The translations under genes were made by a program, and so were the position numbers. Of a stretch of DNA of 64,000 nt, positions 44,252 to 52,783 are shown one piece after another; position 1 is the stretch's first letter; every line of letters begins with the position of its first letter. The notes under the pieces were generated by a model. The model did no database searches. It had not been told where the DNA came from and saw only the letters and a list, made by a program, of their open reading frames with translations. The DNA comes from Martinezella lusitana (GTDB lineage Bacteria > Pseudomonadota > Alphaproteobacteria > Rhizobiales > Rhizobiaceae): assembly GCF_900094565.1 (NCBI RefSeq), contig NZ_FMAF01000018.1:1-64000 (forward strand), given 5' to 3'.

Positions 44252-45454
44252 TTGAGCGCGATCGAGACGCTTTTTACCCGAGCCAAGCTCGCCGACGGCG
44301 CAATAAAGGACATCGGCGTTACTGACGGACGCATCGTTTCGATCGAGCCGGCAGGATCGGTAGTCACAGCGGGCGAGATCGTCGAACTCGAAGGCGCGCT
44401 GGTCGTTCCCGGTTTTGTCGAGGGACATATCCATCTCGATACAAGTTTTTATGGCGACGCCTGGATACCGCACAAGCCCTGCACCAATGGCTTCGACGTC
44501 CACGAACGCGTCGCATTTCAGGCTGAGAACATGGCGCAGGCAGCGCCCATGGACGTGCGGGCGAGGAACCAGCTCGACCTCTGCATTGCCAATGGCAGCA
44601 CGCATATGCGCAGCCATGTCATGGTCGACGGCTCCGTTGGGCTGAAATCGCTCGAAACCGTGCTCGCCGTGCGTGAGGAATATCGCGGACTGATCGATAT
44701 CCAGCTTGTCGCCTTTCCGCAAAGCGGCATTCTGAAGAGCCCCGGCACGCCGCAATTGATGGACGAAGCGGTCGCGATGGGTGCCGATCTCGTCGGCGGC
44801 CTTGATCCGGCAAGCTTCGACCGCGATGTCGAGAAGCATCTCGACGTCGTTTTCGGTATTGCCGAAAAGCATGGCGTCGATGTCGATATTCACCTCCATG
44901 ATGGCGGCACGCTCGGCCTGTTCACCATCGAGCAGATCTGCGCCCGCACGCGCGCCCTTTCCATGGGCGGACATGTCGCGGTCAGCCACGCCTACGGGCT
45001 CGGCGATCTCTCAAGCGAGGCGGCAAAGCGCGCCGCCACTCTCATTGCCGAGAGCGGCGTTTCCATCATGACCAATGCGCCGGGCAATCACGCCTTCCCG
45101 CCAGTCGCTATGCTTCGCGCAGCAGGCGTCACCGTCTTCAGCGGCAGCGACAACATTCGCGACTCCTGGTGGCCCTATGGCGATGGCGATATGCTCGGAC
45201 GCGCGATGATGATCGGCTATCGCTCCGGCTTCTATACCGATGACGAGCTGAGGGCCGCCTTCGACATCGTTACCGAAAGCGGTGCCAAGGCGCTGCGCCT
45301 TGAAGACTATGGCTTGCGCGTCGGCGCGAAAGCCGATTTTGTGACTTTGAAGGCTGAGCATGTGCCCGAGGCGGTCGTCGCGGTTCCGAAAGGGCGTTGC
45401 GTTTACAAGGCCGGCAAGCTCATCGCCAGAGACGGTGCCGTCCTGCGGAACTGA
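44252..45454 (+). CDS. Amidohydrolase, cytosine-deaminase type (first of pair)
   Basis: 400 residues. A TTG start at 44252 is preferred to the in-frame GTG at 44237 because AAGGAG ends 6 bases before it, inside the longer frame. Metal site motifs: HIHLDTS (His 59, His 61), DVDIHLHDGG, GHVAVSHAYGLG, and the conserved metal/catalytic Asp in SGSDNIRDSWWPYG (about residue 299). This matches CodA-like deaminases and aminohydrolases acting on N-heterocycles or cyclic amides. Follows the GntR gene by 61 bases and precedes a second paralogue by 40. Confidence 0.85.
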   Translation: MSAIETLFTRAKLADGAIKDIGVTDGRIVSIEPAGSVVTAGEIVELEGALVVPGFVEGHIHLDTSFYGDAWIPHKPCTNGFDVHERVAFQAENMAQAAPMDVRARNQLDLCIANGSTHMRSHVMVDGSVGLKSLETVLAVREEYRGLIDIQLVAFPQSGILKSPGTPQLMDEAVAMGADLVGGLDPASFDRDVEKHLDVVFGIAEKHGVDVDIHLHDGGTLGLFTIEQICARTRALSMGGHVAVSHAYGLGDLSSEAAKRAATLIAESGVSIMTNAPGNHAFPPVAMLRAAGVTVFSGSDNIRDSWWPYGDGDMLGRAMMIGYRSGFYTDDELRAAFDIVTESGAKALRLEDYGLRVGAKADFVTLKAEHVPEAVVAVPKGRCVYKAGKLIARDGAVLRN

Positions 45455-45494
45455 CAAAGCACCGGCATTCAGCTTGCGAAAATAAGGTAGCCCG

Positions 45495-46721
45495 ATGCTC
45501 GACCTGGTGATTTCTAATGTTCGTATCGCCAACCGCGAGGGCTGCTTCGACATCGGCATCAGGGACGGCAGGATTGCCGCAATCGAACATGCCTTGGCAA
45601 CCGATGCACCGCGGCAGGATATGTGCGGCTGCCTCGCCTTTGGCGGCTTCGTCGATAGCCATATCCATCTCGACAAGGCCTGCATTCTCGATCGCTGCCT
45701 GATATGCGAGGGAACGCTGGAGGAAGCGGTCCGTGAGACTGCCAAAGCAAAAGCCGGCTTCACAACCGAGGACGTCTACGCACGCGCGGCCCGTGTCGTC
45801 GAAAATGCCATCCTGAACGGTACGACAGCGATGCGGACCTTCGTGGAGGTCGATCCTCGTGCCGGCTTTCGTTCGCTGGATGCGATCAGGCAGATCAGGC
45901 GCACCTATGCCTGGGCGATAGATATTCAGATCTGTGCCTTTGCCCAGGAGGGCCTTACGAACGAGCCTGAAACGACGGACATGCTGGATCGCGCGCTCAC
46001 CGACGGGGCGGATCTCATCGGCGGCTGTCCCTACACCGATCCCGATCCCCAGGCTCATATCACCAGGATTTTCGATCTGGCCGAGCGCCATGGTGTCGAC
46101 GTCGATTTCCATCTCGATTTCGATCTCAATCCGTCAGGCTCCGCGATCCCGGCGGTCGTGGCGGAAACCAAGCGGCGGGGCTATGGCGGCCGTGTTTCCA
46201 TCGGCCATGCCACGAAGCTTTCTGCCATGTCGACACAGGCGGCCGACGAGCTTGCCGCGCGTCTTGCCGATGCCGGGATAGCCGTGACGGTGCTACCAGC
46301 AACGGATCTCTTCCTGCTCGGCCGTGACAGGGATCATCTTATCCCGCGCGGCCTCGCTCCGGCGATGCTGCTTACGGCCAGCGGCGTCACCGTGACGGCG
46401 GCGACAAACAATGTTCTCAATCCCTTCACTCCTTACGGCGACGTCTCGCTTGGCCGCATGGCCAATCTCTTCGCCAATGTGGCGCAACTCTCGCGGGATG
46501 AAGATATCGGAAGGGCATTCGACATGGTTACGGCCAATGCCGCCCGCCTGATGCGACGCAACTATGGTCTGGAACCGGGCGCACCCGCGGATATAGTAGT
46601 AGCGGACGCTGCCGATCCACTATCGATGATCCGAGAAATCCGCCAGCCCATAGCCGGCTGGAAGAACGGCAAGCAGACGTTCGTACGGCCGCAGCCGCGC
46701 CTGTTGCCTCCTGCAAGCTAG
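45495..46721 (+). CDS. Amidohydrolase, cytosine-deaminase type (second of pair, altered metal site)
   Basis: 408 residues. It carries SHIHLDKAC, DVDFHLDFDLNP and GRVSIGHATKLS, as in CodA-type enzymes. At the position of the conserved metal-binding Asp the sequence is ATNNVLNPFTPYGD (about residue 300-314), i.e. Asn in place of Asp. Either this subfamily uses a different ligand set or has shifted chemistry. Same operon as the first amidohydrolase but clearly divergent from it, so the two may act on successive intermediates. Confidence 0.83.
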   Translation: MLDLVISNVRIANREGCFDIGIRDGRIAAIEHALATDAPRQDMCGCLAFGGFVDSHIHLDKACILDRCLICEGTLEEAVRETAKAKAGFTTEDVYARAARVVENAILNGTTAMRTFVEVDPRAGFRSLDAIRQIRRTYAWAIDIQICAFAQEGLTNEPETTDMLDRALTDGADLIGGCPYTDPDPQAHITRIFDLAERHGVDVDFHLDFDLNPSGSAIPAVVAETKRRGYGGRVSIGHATKLSAMSTQAADELAARLADAGIAVTVLPATDLFLLGRDRDHLIPRGLAPAMLLTASGVTVTAATNNVLNPFTPYGDVSLGRMANLFANVAQLSRDEDIGRAFDMVTANAARLMRRNYGLEPGAPADIVVADAADPLSMIREIRQPIAGWKNGKQTFVRPQPRLLPPAS

Positions 46722-46744
46722 GCCACGAATGGGGCCTCACCCGC

Positions 46745-46885
46745 CTATCGCTTCAACTCCCGCTCGAATTTCTCGATCTGCTGCAAGATCCATGGATCGT
46801 CGGCGGAATACTGAATCGTCTCGGCCTCCAGCCGCCGCTGGCGACGACGCCTAATCCAGTCGATGAAAGCGAGAAGCAGCCGCAT
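46745..46885 (-). CDS. Possible small basic amphipathic protein
   Basis: 46 residues from ATG at 46885 (MRLLLAFIDWIRRRRQRRLE onward, ending EKFERELKR). Hydrophobic start followed by a run of Arg and an acidic-basic helix. The frame extends further to a TTG at 46942, but that lies in the loop of a perfect hairpin and is unlikely. No good ribosome-binding site. Convergent with the amidohydrolase gene. Not recognised. Confidence 0.35.
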   Translation of the reverse strand: MRLLLAFIDWIRRRRQRRLEAETIQYSADDPWILQQIEKFERELKR

Positions 46886-46912
46886 GCGTATATCCAAGTC
46901 TTTCAGTATCTG

Positions 46913-46957
46913 CGAGGCCCGACTACCAGGCGTAAGCCGCAAGGTAGTCGGGCCTCG
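46913..46957. repeat. Perfect 15-bp inverted repeat, possible rhizobial palindromic element
   Basis: CGAGGCCCGACTACC (46913-46927) and GGTAGTCGGGCCTCG (46943-46957) are exact reverse complements with a 15-base loop. A second hairpin, CCGCAA-GGCG-TTGCGG, follows at 46962-46977. Paired palindromes in an intergenic gap are the pattern of REP/RIME-type dispersed elements in rhizobia. No T run follows. Confidence 0.6.
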
Positions 46958-46977
46958 ACAACCGCAAGGCGTTGCGG

Positions 46978-47299
46978 CAACTATCTATTTGCCCGCGCCT
47001 AAATGAACGGTAGCTGAACACATTTACACGGAAAGATGGTTTTCTTCTCGGCCTTCGCATCCATAGGGAAGCTTGACGAGCTACAACCCATGCTCTGAAG
47101 AAGCCAAAAGCAGCCGGCATCGGCGACATGGTTCAGGGATGAAAAGCTTTTTTATGCGAGCGTACCGCTATCGCCCAATCTGACCTAGCCGAGCAGAATG
47201 ACCACCGCTAAACAACGCCACGTCGCTTCCGATTTCCCCGGAGCGGCACAAGCTTGGCCTCGCCTTTGCGAGGCCTTTTTCTTTTTGGCAGCGATGTTG
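46978..47299. other. Intergenic stretch ending in an orphan plus-strand terminator
   Basis: 322 bases without a convincing gene. It ends in the terminator at 47256 although no plus-strand gene lies upstream within 500 bases except the amidohydrolase at 46721. An untranslated RNA is possible but no promoter is clear. Confidence 0.35.
47256..47280 (+). terminator. Rho-independent terminator
   Basis: GGCCTCGC (47256-47263), loop CTTT, GCGAGGCC (47268-47275), then TTTTT and CTTTTT. A strong intrinsic terminator on the plus strand. Confidence 0.8.
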
Positions 47300-47554
47300 C
47301 TACCGGCGCGGCTCGCCGCCCGGTGCATAGACCGTGTCCTGTTCGAAACGGAAGACGGCGCCGCAGCGGCAACGCATCATATGCTTGCGCGGGTCGGGCG
47401 ACGGCCGTTCGGTGGAGAAGCCGCGGGGCATCTCATCGATCTTGAAATCGCGGCTGGGTGCCCGACGGTTGTCGGTCTCGGAAACCTCGGCAAAACCGGC
47501 GTGCCCGCATCTCGCACATTCCAGCTTCCGTGAATATCGATCTCGCGCGGCCAT
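47300..47554 (-). CDS. Small zinc-ribbon protein, unknown
   Basis: 84 residues from ATG at 47554, which follows GGAAG by 3-4 bases. Two knuckles are visible: LECARCGHAG near the N-terminus and MRCRCGAVFRF near the C-terminus, giving C-x2-C and C-x-C pairs that could bind one zinc. The middle is basic and Pro/Arg rich. No catalytic motif. Possibly nucleic-acid or protein binding. Divergent from the GntR gene. Confidence 0.6.
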   Translation of the reverse strand: MAARDRYSRKLECARCGHAGFAEVSETDNRRAPSRDFKIDEMPRGFSTERPSPDPRKHMMRCRCGAVFRFEQDTVYAPGGEPRR

Positions 47555-47715
47555 TCTCTTCCAACTCGGGGACTCACATTGGGCCCTTTCTATCAGCGCT
47601 ATCAGCACTCTTGAAGACCGCGCGATCTCGCTGTCCCGCCTTCTTCCCATGGATCCGCTCAATCTTGATGCCGAACACAGAAAAATTCGGCTTACCGGAA
47701 AAAGAGATTGACCTG

Positions 47716-48453
47716 ATGGCAGATGTCAGACCAATTTATCGACCCATGATCAAGACGATGCTCACACCCCTTCCCTCCATCGACCGGACGCAGCAAGTCA
47801 TCGACGCGCTGTCGACCTTCATCGAGTCGTCGAAACTCCGGGCGGGCGACCGGTTGCCCACGGAGCGCGAGTTGATGGCGGCGCTTTCCGTTGGGCGCTC
47901 GACCATCCGGGAGGTGCTCACCTATTTCCAGGCTCTGGGTGTCATGGAAACCCGCAAGGGCAGCGGCACCTATCTGCTGAAGCCTGTTTCCAAGGGCACC
48001 ATCCACATGCCCCTGTCGCTCGACCCGCCGCATCTGCGCGATGCTCTGCTGCAGACGCTGGAGGTTCGTCGCGGCATCGAATGCGAGGCCGGCATGGTGG
48101 CGGCCAGGAAACGCACCTCCGAGGACATCGTCATCATCGAGCAGAAGCTCAACGAGATGGAACGCGTCCACATGGCCAAGGGCACGTCTGGACCTGAGGA
48201 TCTCGCCTTTCACCTGGCAGTCTACGACGCCACGCACAATCCGTTGTTCAAGCAACTGCTCGAACAGATGCGCGAAACCTTCGAGCGCTTCTGGTCTCAT
48301 CCATTCGACCGGCAGGACTTCGCCCGCCGATCCTTTCCCTTTCACCGCACCCTGTTCAACGCGATCGTCGACCAGGATCCCGAAGCGGCGCGCGCCGAAA
48401 CACTGAAAATTCTCGACGTCGTCGAGGAAGACATCAAGGAAATGTCCAAATGA
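47716..48453 (+). CDS. GntR-family transcriptional regulator (FCD class)
   Basis: 245 residues. Winged helix at about 25-90 (RAGDRLPTERELMAALSVGR, STIREVLTYFQALGV) followed by an FCD domain with the DLAFHLAVYDATHN and FPFHRTLFNAIVDQD metal-ligand stretches. ATG at 47716. Its stop overlaps the start of the C-S lyase gene (ATGA), so regulator and enzyme are translationally coupled, and it likely controls the downstream lyase-importer operon. Confidence 0.87.
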   Translation: MADVRPIYRPMIKTMLTPLPSIDRTQQVIDALSTFIESSKLRAGDRLPTERELMAALSVGRSTIREVLTYFQALGVMETRKGSGTYLLKPVSKGTIHMPLSLDPPHLRDALLQTLEVRRGIECEAGMVAARKRTSEDIVIIEQKLNEMERVHMAKGTSGPEDLAFHLAVYDATHNPLFKQLLEQMRETFERFWSHPFDRQDFARRSFPFHRTLFNAIVDQDPEAARAETLKILDVVEEDIKEMSK

Positions 48454-49616
48454 CTGACGGGCTAGAGCCGTTCGATCTTGCGTCCCTCATAACAGCCCAC
48501 GACGAAGGCAATTTCGCCGAGGCCGTGGTGCCGCCGATCTTTCAGACATCGTTGTTCACCTTCTCCAGCTATGACGAGATGATCGCCTCCTATCGCGGCG
48601 AGAAGGTGCGGCCGATCTATACGCGCGGCCTCAACCCGACCGTGCGTATGTTCGAGGAAATGCTGGCTAAGCTCGAAGGCGGCGAGGATGCGCTCGGATT
48701 CGCAAGCGGCATGGCCGCAATCTCGTCCGCCGTGCTGAGCTTCGTCGAGCCGGGCGACCGGATCGTGGCGGTCAAGCATGTCTATCCCGATGCCTTCCGT
48801 CTCTTCGGCACGGTTCTGAAGCGCATGAAGGTCGAAGTGACCTATGTCGATGGCCGCGATGAGGAAGCCGTCGCCAAGGCCCTGCCCGGCGCCAAGGTCT
48901 TCTATATGGAGAGCCCGACGAGCTGGGTCATGCAAGCGCACGATGTCGGCGCTCTCGCAGCCCTTGCCAAGAAGCACGGCGTCGTCTCGATGATCGACAA
49001 CAGCTGGGCCACTCCCTATTTCCAGCAGCCCTTGAAGCTCGGCGTCGATCTCGTCATCCATTCCGCCTCCAAATATCTTGGCGGCCACAGCGATGTGGTG
49101 GCGGGTGTGGTGGCCGGCTCGAAGGAGATGATCGCGCGGCTGAAAGCCGAAGCCTATCCCTATCTCGGCGGCAAGCTCTCGCCCTTCGATGCCTGGCTCC
49201 TGATCCGCGGCCTTCGCACCCTGCCGATCCGCATGAAGGCACATGAAGCCGCGGCGATGACGATTGCCAAGCGGCTGCAGGAACTCGACGTCGTCGAGCA
49301 GGTCTGCCATCCGGGCCTTGCCAATCGGTTGCCTTCCGGCCTCAACGGCACGTCTGGCCTGTTTTCCTTCATCTTCCGTGAAGGCGTGGATATCCGCACC
49401 TTCGCCGACCGTCTCAGGCTCTTCAAACTGGGCGTGAGCTGGGGCGGGCATGAGAGCCTGATCGTGCCTGGCGAAGTCGTGCTGCAGCAAAAGGCGCAGC
49501 CGAATTCCGCCCACACATTCGGCATCAATCCACGCTCCGTGCGGCTCCATATCGGCCTCGAAGGAACCGAGGCGCTGTGGAGAGAACTCGAGGAGGCGAT
49601 CGCCGCCGCCTCGTGA
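48450..49616 (+). CDS. PLP-dependent C-S lyase (cystathionine beta-lyase / trans-sulfuration family)
   Basis: 388 residues. PPIFQTSLFTFSSYD, YTRGLNPTVRMFEEMLAKLE, SGMAAISSA, the PLP-Asp region VSMIDNSWATPYFQQP and the Schiff-base Lys in HSASKYLGGHSD (about residue 208) define the gamma family. Probable reaction is beta- or gamma-elimination of a sulfur amino acid. It opens an operon with a sugar-type ABC importer, which is an unusual partner for a C-S lyase; a S-glycosylated or sugar-linked amino acid would fit (inference). Confidence 0.87.
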   Translation: MTDGLEPFDLASLITAHDEGNFAEAVVPPIFQTSLFTFSSYDEMIASYRGEKVRPIYTRGLNPTVRMFEEMLAKLEGGEDALGFASGMAAISSAVLSFVEPGDRIVAVKHVYPDAFRLFGTVLKRMKVEVTYVDGRDEEAVAKALPGAKVFYMESPTSWVMQAHDVGALAALAKKHGVVSMIDNSWATPYFQQPLKLGVDLVIHSASKYLGGHSDVVAGVVAGSKEMIARLKAEAYPYLGGKLSPFDAWLLIRGLRTLPIRMKAHEAAAMTIAKRLQELDVVEQVCHPGLANRLPSGLNGTSGLFSFIFREGVDIRTFADRLRLFKLGVSWGGHESLIVPGEVVLQQKAQPNSAHTFGINPRSVRLHIGLEGTEALWRELEEAIAAAS

Positions 49617-49659
49617 CGTCAGCAACCCAAAAGGAAAACCTAAAAAGGGGGAACCAAGC

Positions 49660-50919
49660 ATGAAAAGACTGATAACCGCAGCACTCTTCACCGCCATGAT
49701 GGCCGGCACGGCCTTTGCCGACACGACGCTGAAGCTCGTCGAAGTGATCACCAGCCCGGAGCGCACCGAGACGCTGAAGTCGATCGTCGCCCAGTTCGAA
49801 GCAGCCAATCCCGGCACCAAGGTCGATATCATCTCGCTGCCCTGGAACGAAGCCTTCCAGAAGTTCGCGACCATGGTCTCTGCCGGCGACACGCCCGACG
49901 TCATGGAAATGCCGGACACTTGGCTTTCGCTCTATGGTAACAACGGCATGCTCGAAAGCCTTGAACCTTACCTGGCGAAGTGGGACCATACTAAGGAACT
50001 GACGCCGCGCGCACTCCAGCTCGGCCGCGACGTGAAGAACACCGCCTATATGCTGCCCTACGGCTTCTATCTGCGCGCCATGTTCTACAACAAGAAGCTT
50101 CTGAAGGACGCCGGCGTCAGCGAGCCGCCGAAGACGTTGGACGATTTCGTCAAGGCTTCCGAAGCGGTTTCGAAGCTGCCGGGCAAATATGGCTACTGCA
50201 TGCGCGGCGGGCCTGGCGGCCTGAACGGCTGGATGATCTTTGCCGCCTCCATGGCCGGCGACAACAAATACTTCAAGGATGACGGCACCTCGACGATGAA
50301 CAGCCCGGGCTGGGCCAAGGGCATCGAATGGATGGTTGACCTCTACAAGAAAGGCTTGGCGCCGAAGGATAGCGTCAACTGGGGCTTCAACGAAGTCGTT
50401 GCCGGCTTCTATTCCGGCACCTGCGCCTTCCTCGACCAGGATCCGGACGCCCTGATTGCCGTCGCCGAGCGCATGAAAAAGGATGATTTCGGCGTTGCGC
50501 CGCTGCCGAAGGGACCGGACGGAAAATCCTTCCCGACCATCGGCTATGGCGGCTGGTCGATGTTCTCCACCAGCCAGAACAAGGATCTCTCCTGGAAGCT
50601 GATCGCAACGCTCGAGGGGCCGGAAGGCAACCTCACCTGGAACAAGAAGATCGGCGCCCTGCCGGCCTATACGGCGGCGGAGAAGGATCCCTTCTATGCG
50701 GGTGACCAGTTCAAGGGCTGGTTCCAGGAACTGGCCGACAAGGACACCGTTCCGACAGTGATGCCGACCTACCTTGAGGAATTCGCCTTCTTCAAGGATT
50801 CGCTCGCCATCAAGACCTCGCAGCAGGCGCTGCTCGGCGATATCTCCGCGAAGGATCTTGCCGATCAGTGGGCAGACTATCTGACCAAGGCGCAGCAGAA
50901 GTTCCTTGCCAAGAAATAA
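49660..50919 (+). CDS. Sugar-type ABC transporter substrate-binding protein
   Basis: 419 residues. Sec signal MKRLITAALFTAMMAGTAFA followed by a mature start DTTLKLVEVITSP. Family 1 binding-protein features include TPDVMEMPDTWLSLYG and the AYMLPYGFYLRAMFYNKKLL loop. Strong AAAAGGGGG upstream (about 8 bases). Follows the lyase by 43 bases. A GC-rich hairpin separates it from the permeases. Confidence 0.91.
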   Translation: MKRLITAALFTAMMAGTAFADTTLKLVEVITSPERTETLKSIVAQFEAANPGTKVDIISLPWNEAFQKFATMVSAGDTPDVMEMPDTWLSLYGNNGMLESLEPYLAKWDHTKELTPRALQLGRDVKNTAYMLPYGFYLRAMFYNKKLLKDAGVSEPPKTLDDFVKASEAVSKLPGKYGYCMRGGPGGLNGWMIFAASMAGDNKYFKDDGTSTMNSPGWAKGIEWMVDLYKKGLAPKDSVNWGFNEVVAGFYSGTCAFLDQDPDALIAVAERMKKDDFGVAPLPKGPDGKSFPTIGYGGWSMFSTSQNKDLSWKLIATLEGPEGNLTWNKKIGALPAYTAAEKDPFYAGDQFKGWFQELADKDTVPTVMPTYLEEFAFFKDSLAIKTSQQALLGDISAKDLADQWADYLTKAQQKFLAKK

Positions 50920-50929
50920 TCCACATATC

Positions 50930-50953
50930 CGGCGGCGGAGCGATCCGCCGCCG
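50930..50953 (+). terminator. Hairpin between binding-protein and permease genes
   Basis: CGGCGGCGGA and TCCGCCGCCG form a perfect 10-bp stem with loop GCGA, 11 bases after the binding-protein stop. No T run; it probably stabilises the upstream message or reduces readthrough into the permeases. Confidence 0.55.
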
Positions 50954-51009
50954 CTCTTGCCCACCTGAAACAGACGGCGTCCGAACGCCGCGAACGGGAA
51001 CTCTTGCAG

Positions 51010-51945
51010 ATGACTTCGATCACCGACACGCTCGACAGGCGTCACGACCAAAGGCCGTGGCTGAAACGCCTCGCCGACGCCTCGGAGCCTTATCTCTACA
51101 GCGCCCCTGCCCTCATCCTCATCATAGCCGTGATGCTGGTGCCGCTGGCGATCGGCATTTCCTACGCATTTCGCGATATCCAATTGCTCAATCCATTTTC
51201 GGGCGGCTTCATCGGCCTGCAGCACTTCCGCGACCTCTCCAAGGATGCAGCCTTCTACGGCGCGCTGAAGAACACGCTCTGGTGGACCGGCGCATCCGTC
51301 GTGCTGCAATTCATCTTCGGGCTGATCCTCGCCCTTTTGCTCGACAAGCCCTTCCTCGGCAGGTCGATCGTGCAGGCGCTGGTGTTCCTGCCTTGGGCGG
51401 TTCCCTCGTTCCTGGCCGGCCTCAACTGGTCATGGCTCTTCAATCCCGTCATAGGCCCGATCCCGCATTGGCTTTACGCCATGGGGTTGATGAGCGAGCC
51501 GGGTAACATTCTTTCCGATCCGCACTATGCGATGTGGGGGCCGATCATCGCCAATGTCTGGTGGGGCATCCCCTTCTTTGCGATCACGCTGCTGGCCGCG
51601 CTTCAGGCAATCCCGCGCGATCTCTATGAAGCGGCCTCCATCGATGGCGCCGGCTGGTTCGAGCGCTTCCGCTCTATCACGCTTCCCTTCCTCGCGCCGA
51701 CCATCGCCATCACGGTACTCCTGCGTACGGTCTGGGTTTCCAACTTCGCCGACCTGATCGTCGTCATGACGGGCGGCGGACCGGCCGACCGCACGCAGAT
51801 CGTCGCGAGCTACATCTTCACGCAGGCCTTCAGGCGGCTGGACTTCGGTTATGCCTCGGCCATCGCGTTGGTGCTGCTGGTCCTGCTGCTTGCCTATTCC
51901 ATGCTGATCATCCTGCTGCGGCAGACCCTGCTGAACAAGGATTGA
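51010..51945 (+). CDS. Sugar-type ABC transporter permease (MalF type)
   Basis: 311 residues. Six membrane segments from YLYSAPALILIIAVMLVPLA onward. EAA loop at AIPRDLYEAASIDGAGWFER. ATG at 51010 is used; a TTG two codons upstream is possible. Second importer gene; the next permease starts three bases after its stop. Confidence 0.91.
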   Translation: MTSITDTLDRRHDQRPWLKRLADASEPYLYSAPALILIIAVMLVPLAIGISYAFRDIQLLNPFSGGFIGLQHFRDLSKDAAFYGALKNTLWWTGASVVLQFIFGLILALLLDKPFLGRSIVQALVFLPWAVPSFLAGLNWSWLFNPVIGPIPHWLYAMGLMSEPGNILSDPHYAMWGPIIANVWWGIPFFAITLLAALQAIPRDLYEAASIDGAGWFERFRSITLPFLAPTIAITVLLRTVWVSNFADLIVVMTGGGPADRTQIVASYIFTQAFRRLDFGYASAIALVLLVLLLAYSMLIILLRQTLLNKD

Positions 51946-51948
51946 GCC

Positions 51949-52779
51949 ATGAGACGATCCGTTCTCCCGACTATCGCGCATCGCCTGGCGATCCTCTGCT
52001 ACGTCGTCTTCGCGCTCTTCCCGCTCTTCTGGCTGCTGAAGGTCTCGGTGACGCCGAACGACCTGCTCTATACGGAAGGCGTGCGCATGTGGCCCTCGCG
52101 CACGACATGGGAACACTATGCTTTCGTGCTGCAGCACAGCGACTTCCCGACATTCTTCAAGAACAGCCTGATCGTCTCGGGCTCGACGGCGATTGCGGTG
52201 ACCATCTGCGCTTCGCTGTCCGGCTATGCGCTCTCGCGCTTCAACTTCCGCGCCAAGTACTGGATCGTGGCGCTGATGCTGCTCACCCAGATGTTTCCGC
52301 TGGTCATGCTGGTGGCGCCGATCTTCAAGATCCTGACGCCGCTGCATCTGACAAATAGTCTCACCGGCCTCGTCGTCGTCTACACGGCCTTCAACGTGCC
52401 CTTCGCCACCTTCCTGATGCAGTCCTTCTTCGACGGCATTCCGAAGGATCTGGAAGAGGCTGCCATGATCGACGGCGCGACCCAGTTTATCGCCTTCCGG
52501 CAGATCATCCTGCCGCTGACGCTGCCCGGCATCGCCGCGACGCTCGGTTTCGTCTTCACGGCCGCCTGGAGTGAGCTGCTCTTCGCGCTCATGCTGATCA
52601 ACGGCAATCAGGCCGCGACCTTCCCGGTCGGGCTTCTCACCTTCGTCTCGAAATTCTCGGTGGATTTCGGGCAGATGATGGCAGCGGGCGTCATGGCGCT
52701 CATTCCGGCCGCACTCTTCTTCCTGCTCATCCAACGCTATCTCGTGCAGGGCCTGACGGCCGGCGCGGTCAAGGGTTAG
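51949..52779 (+). CDS. Sugar-type ABC transporter permease (MalG type)
   Basis: 276 residues. Six membrane segments; EAA loop at GIPKDLEEAAMIDGATQFI and the typical tail YLVQGLTAGAVKG. Partner of the preceding permease, separated by 3 bases. Confidence 0.92.
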   Translation: MRRSVLPTIAHRLAILCYVVFALFPLFWLLKVSVTPNDLLYTEGVRMWPSRTTWEHYAFVLQHSDFPTFFKNSLIVSGSTAIAVTICASLSGYALSRFNFRAKYWIVALMLLTQMFPLVMLVAPIFKILTPLHLTNSLTGLVVVYTAFNVPFATFLMQSFFDGIPKDLEEAAMIDGATQFIAFRQIILPLTLPGIAATLGFVFTAAWSELLFALMLINGNQAATFPVGLLTFVSKFSVDFGQMMAAGVMALIPAALFFLLIQRYLVQGLTAGAVKG

Positions 52780-52783
52780 TCAC

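Noticed and set aside
47198..47533. Plus-strand open frame of 111 codons beginning MTTAKQ
   Set aside because: It runs through a strong intrinsic terminator and is antisense to the zinc-ribbon gene; no ribosome-binding site.
49525..51309. Minus-strand open frame of 594 codons opposite the importer binding protein
   Set aside because: Antisense shadow; the plus-strand product has a signal peptide and family motifs.
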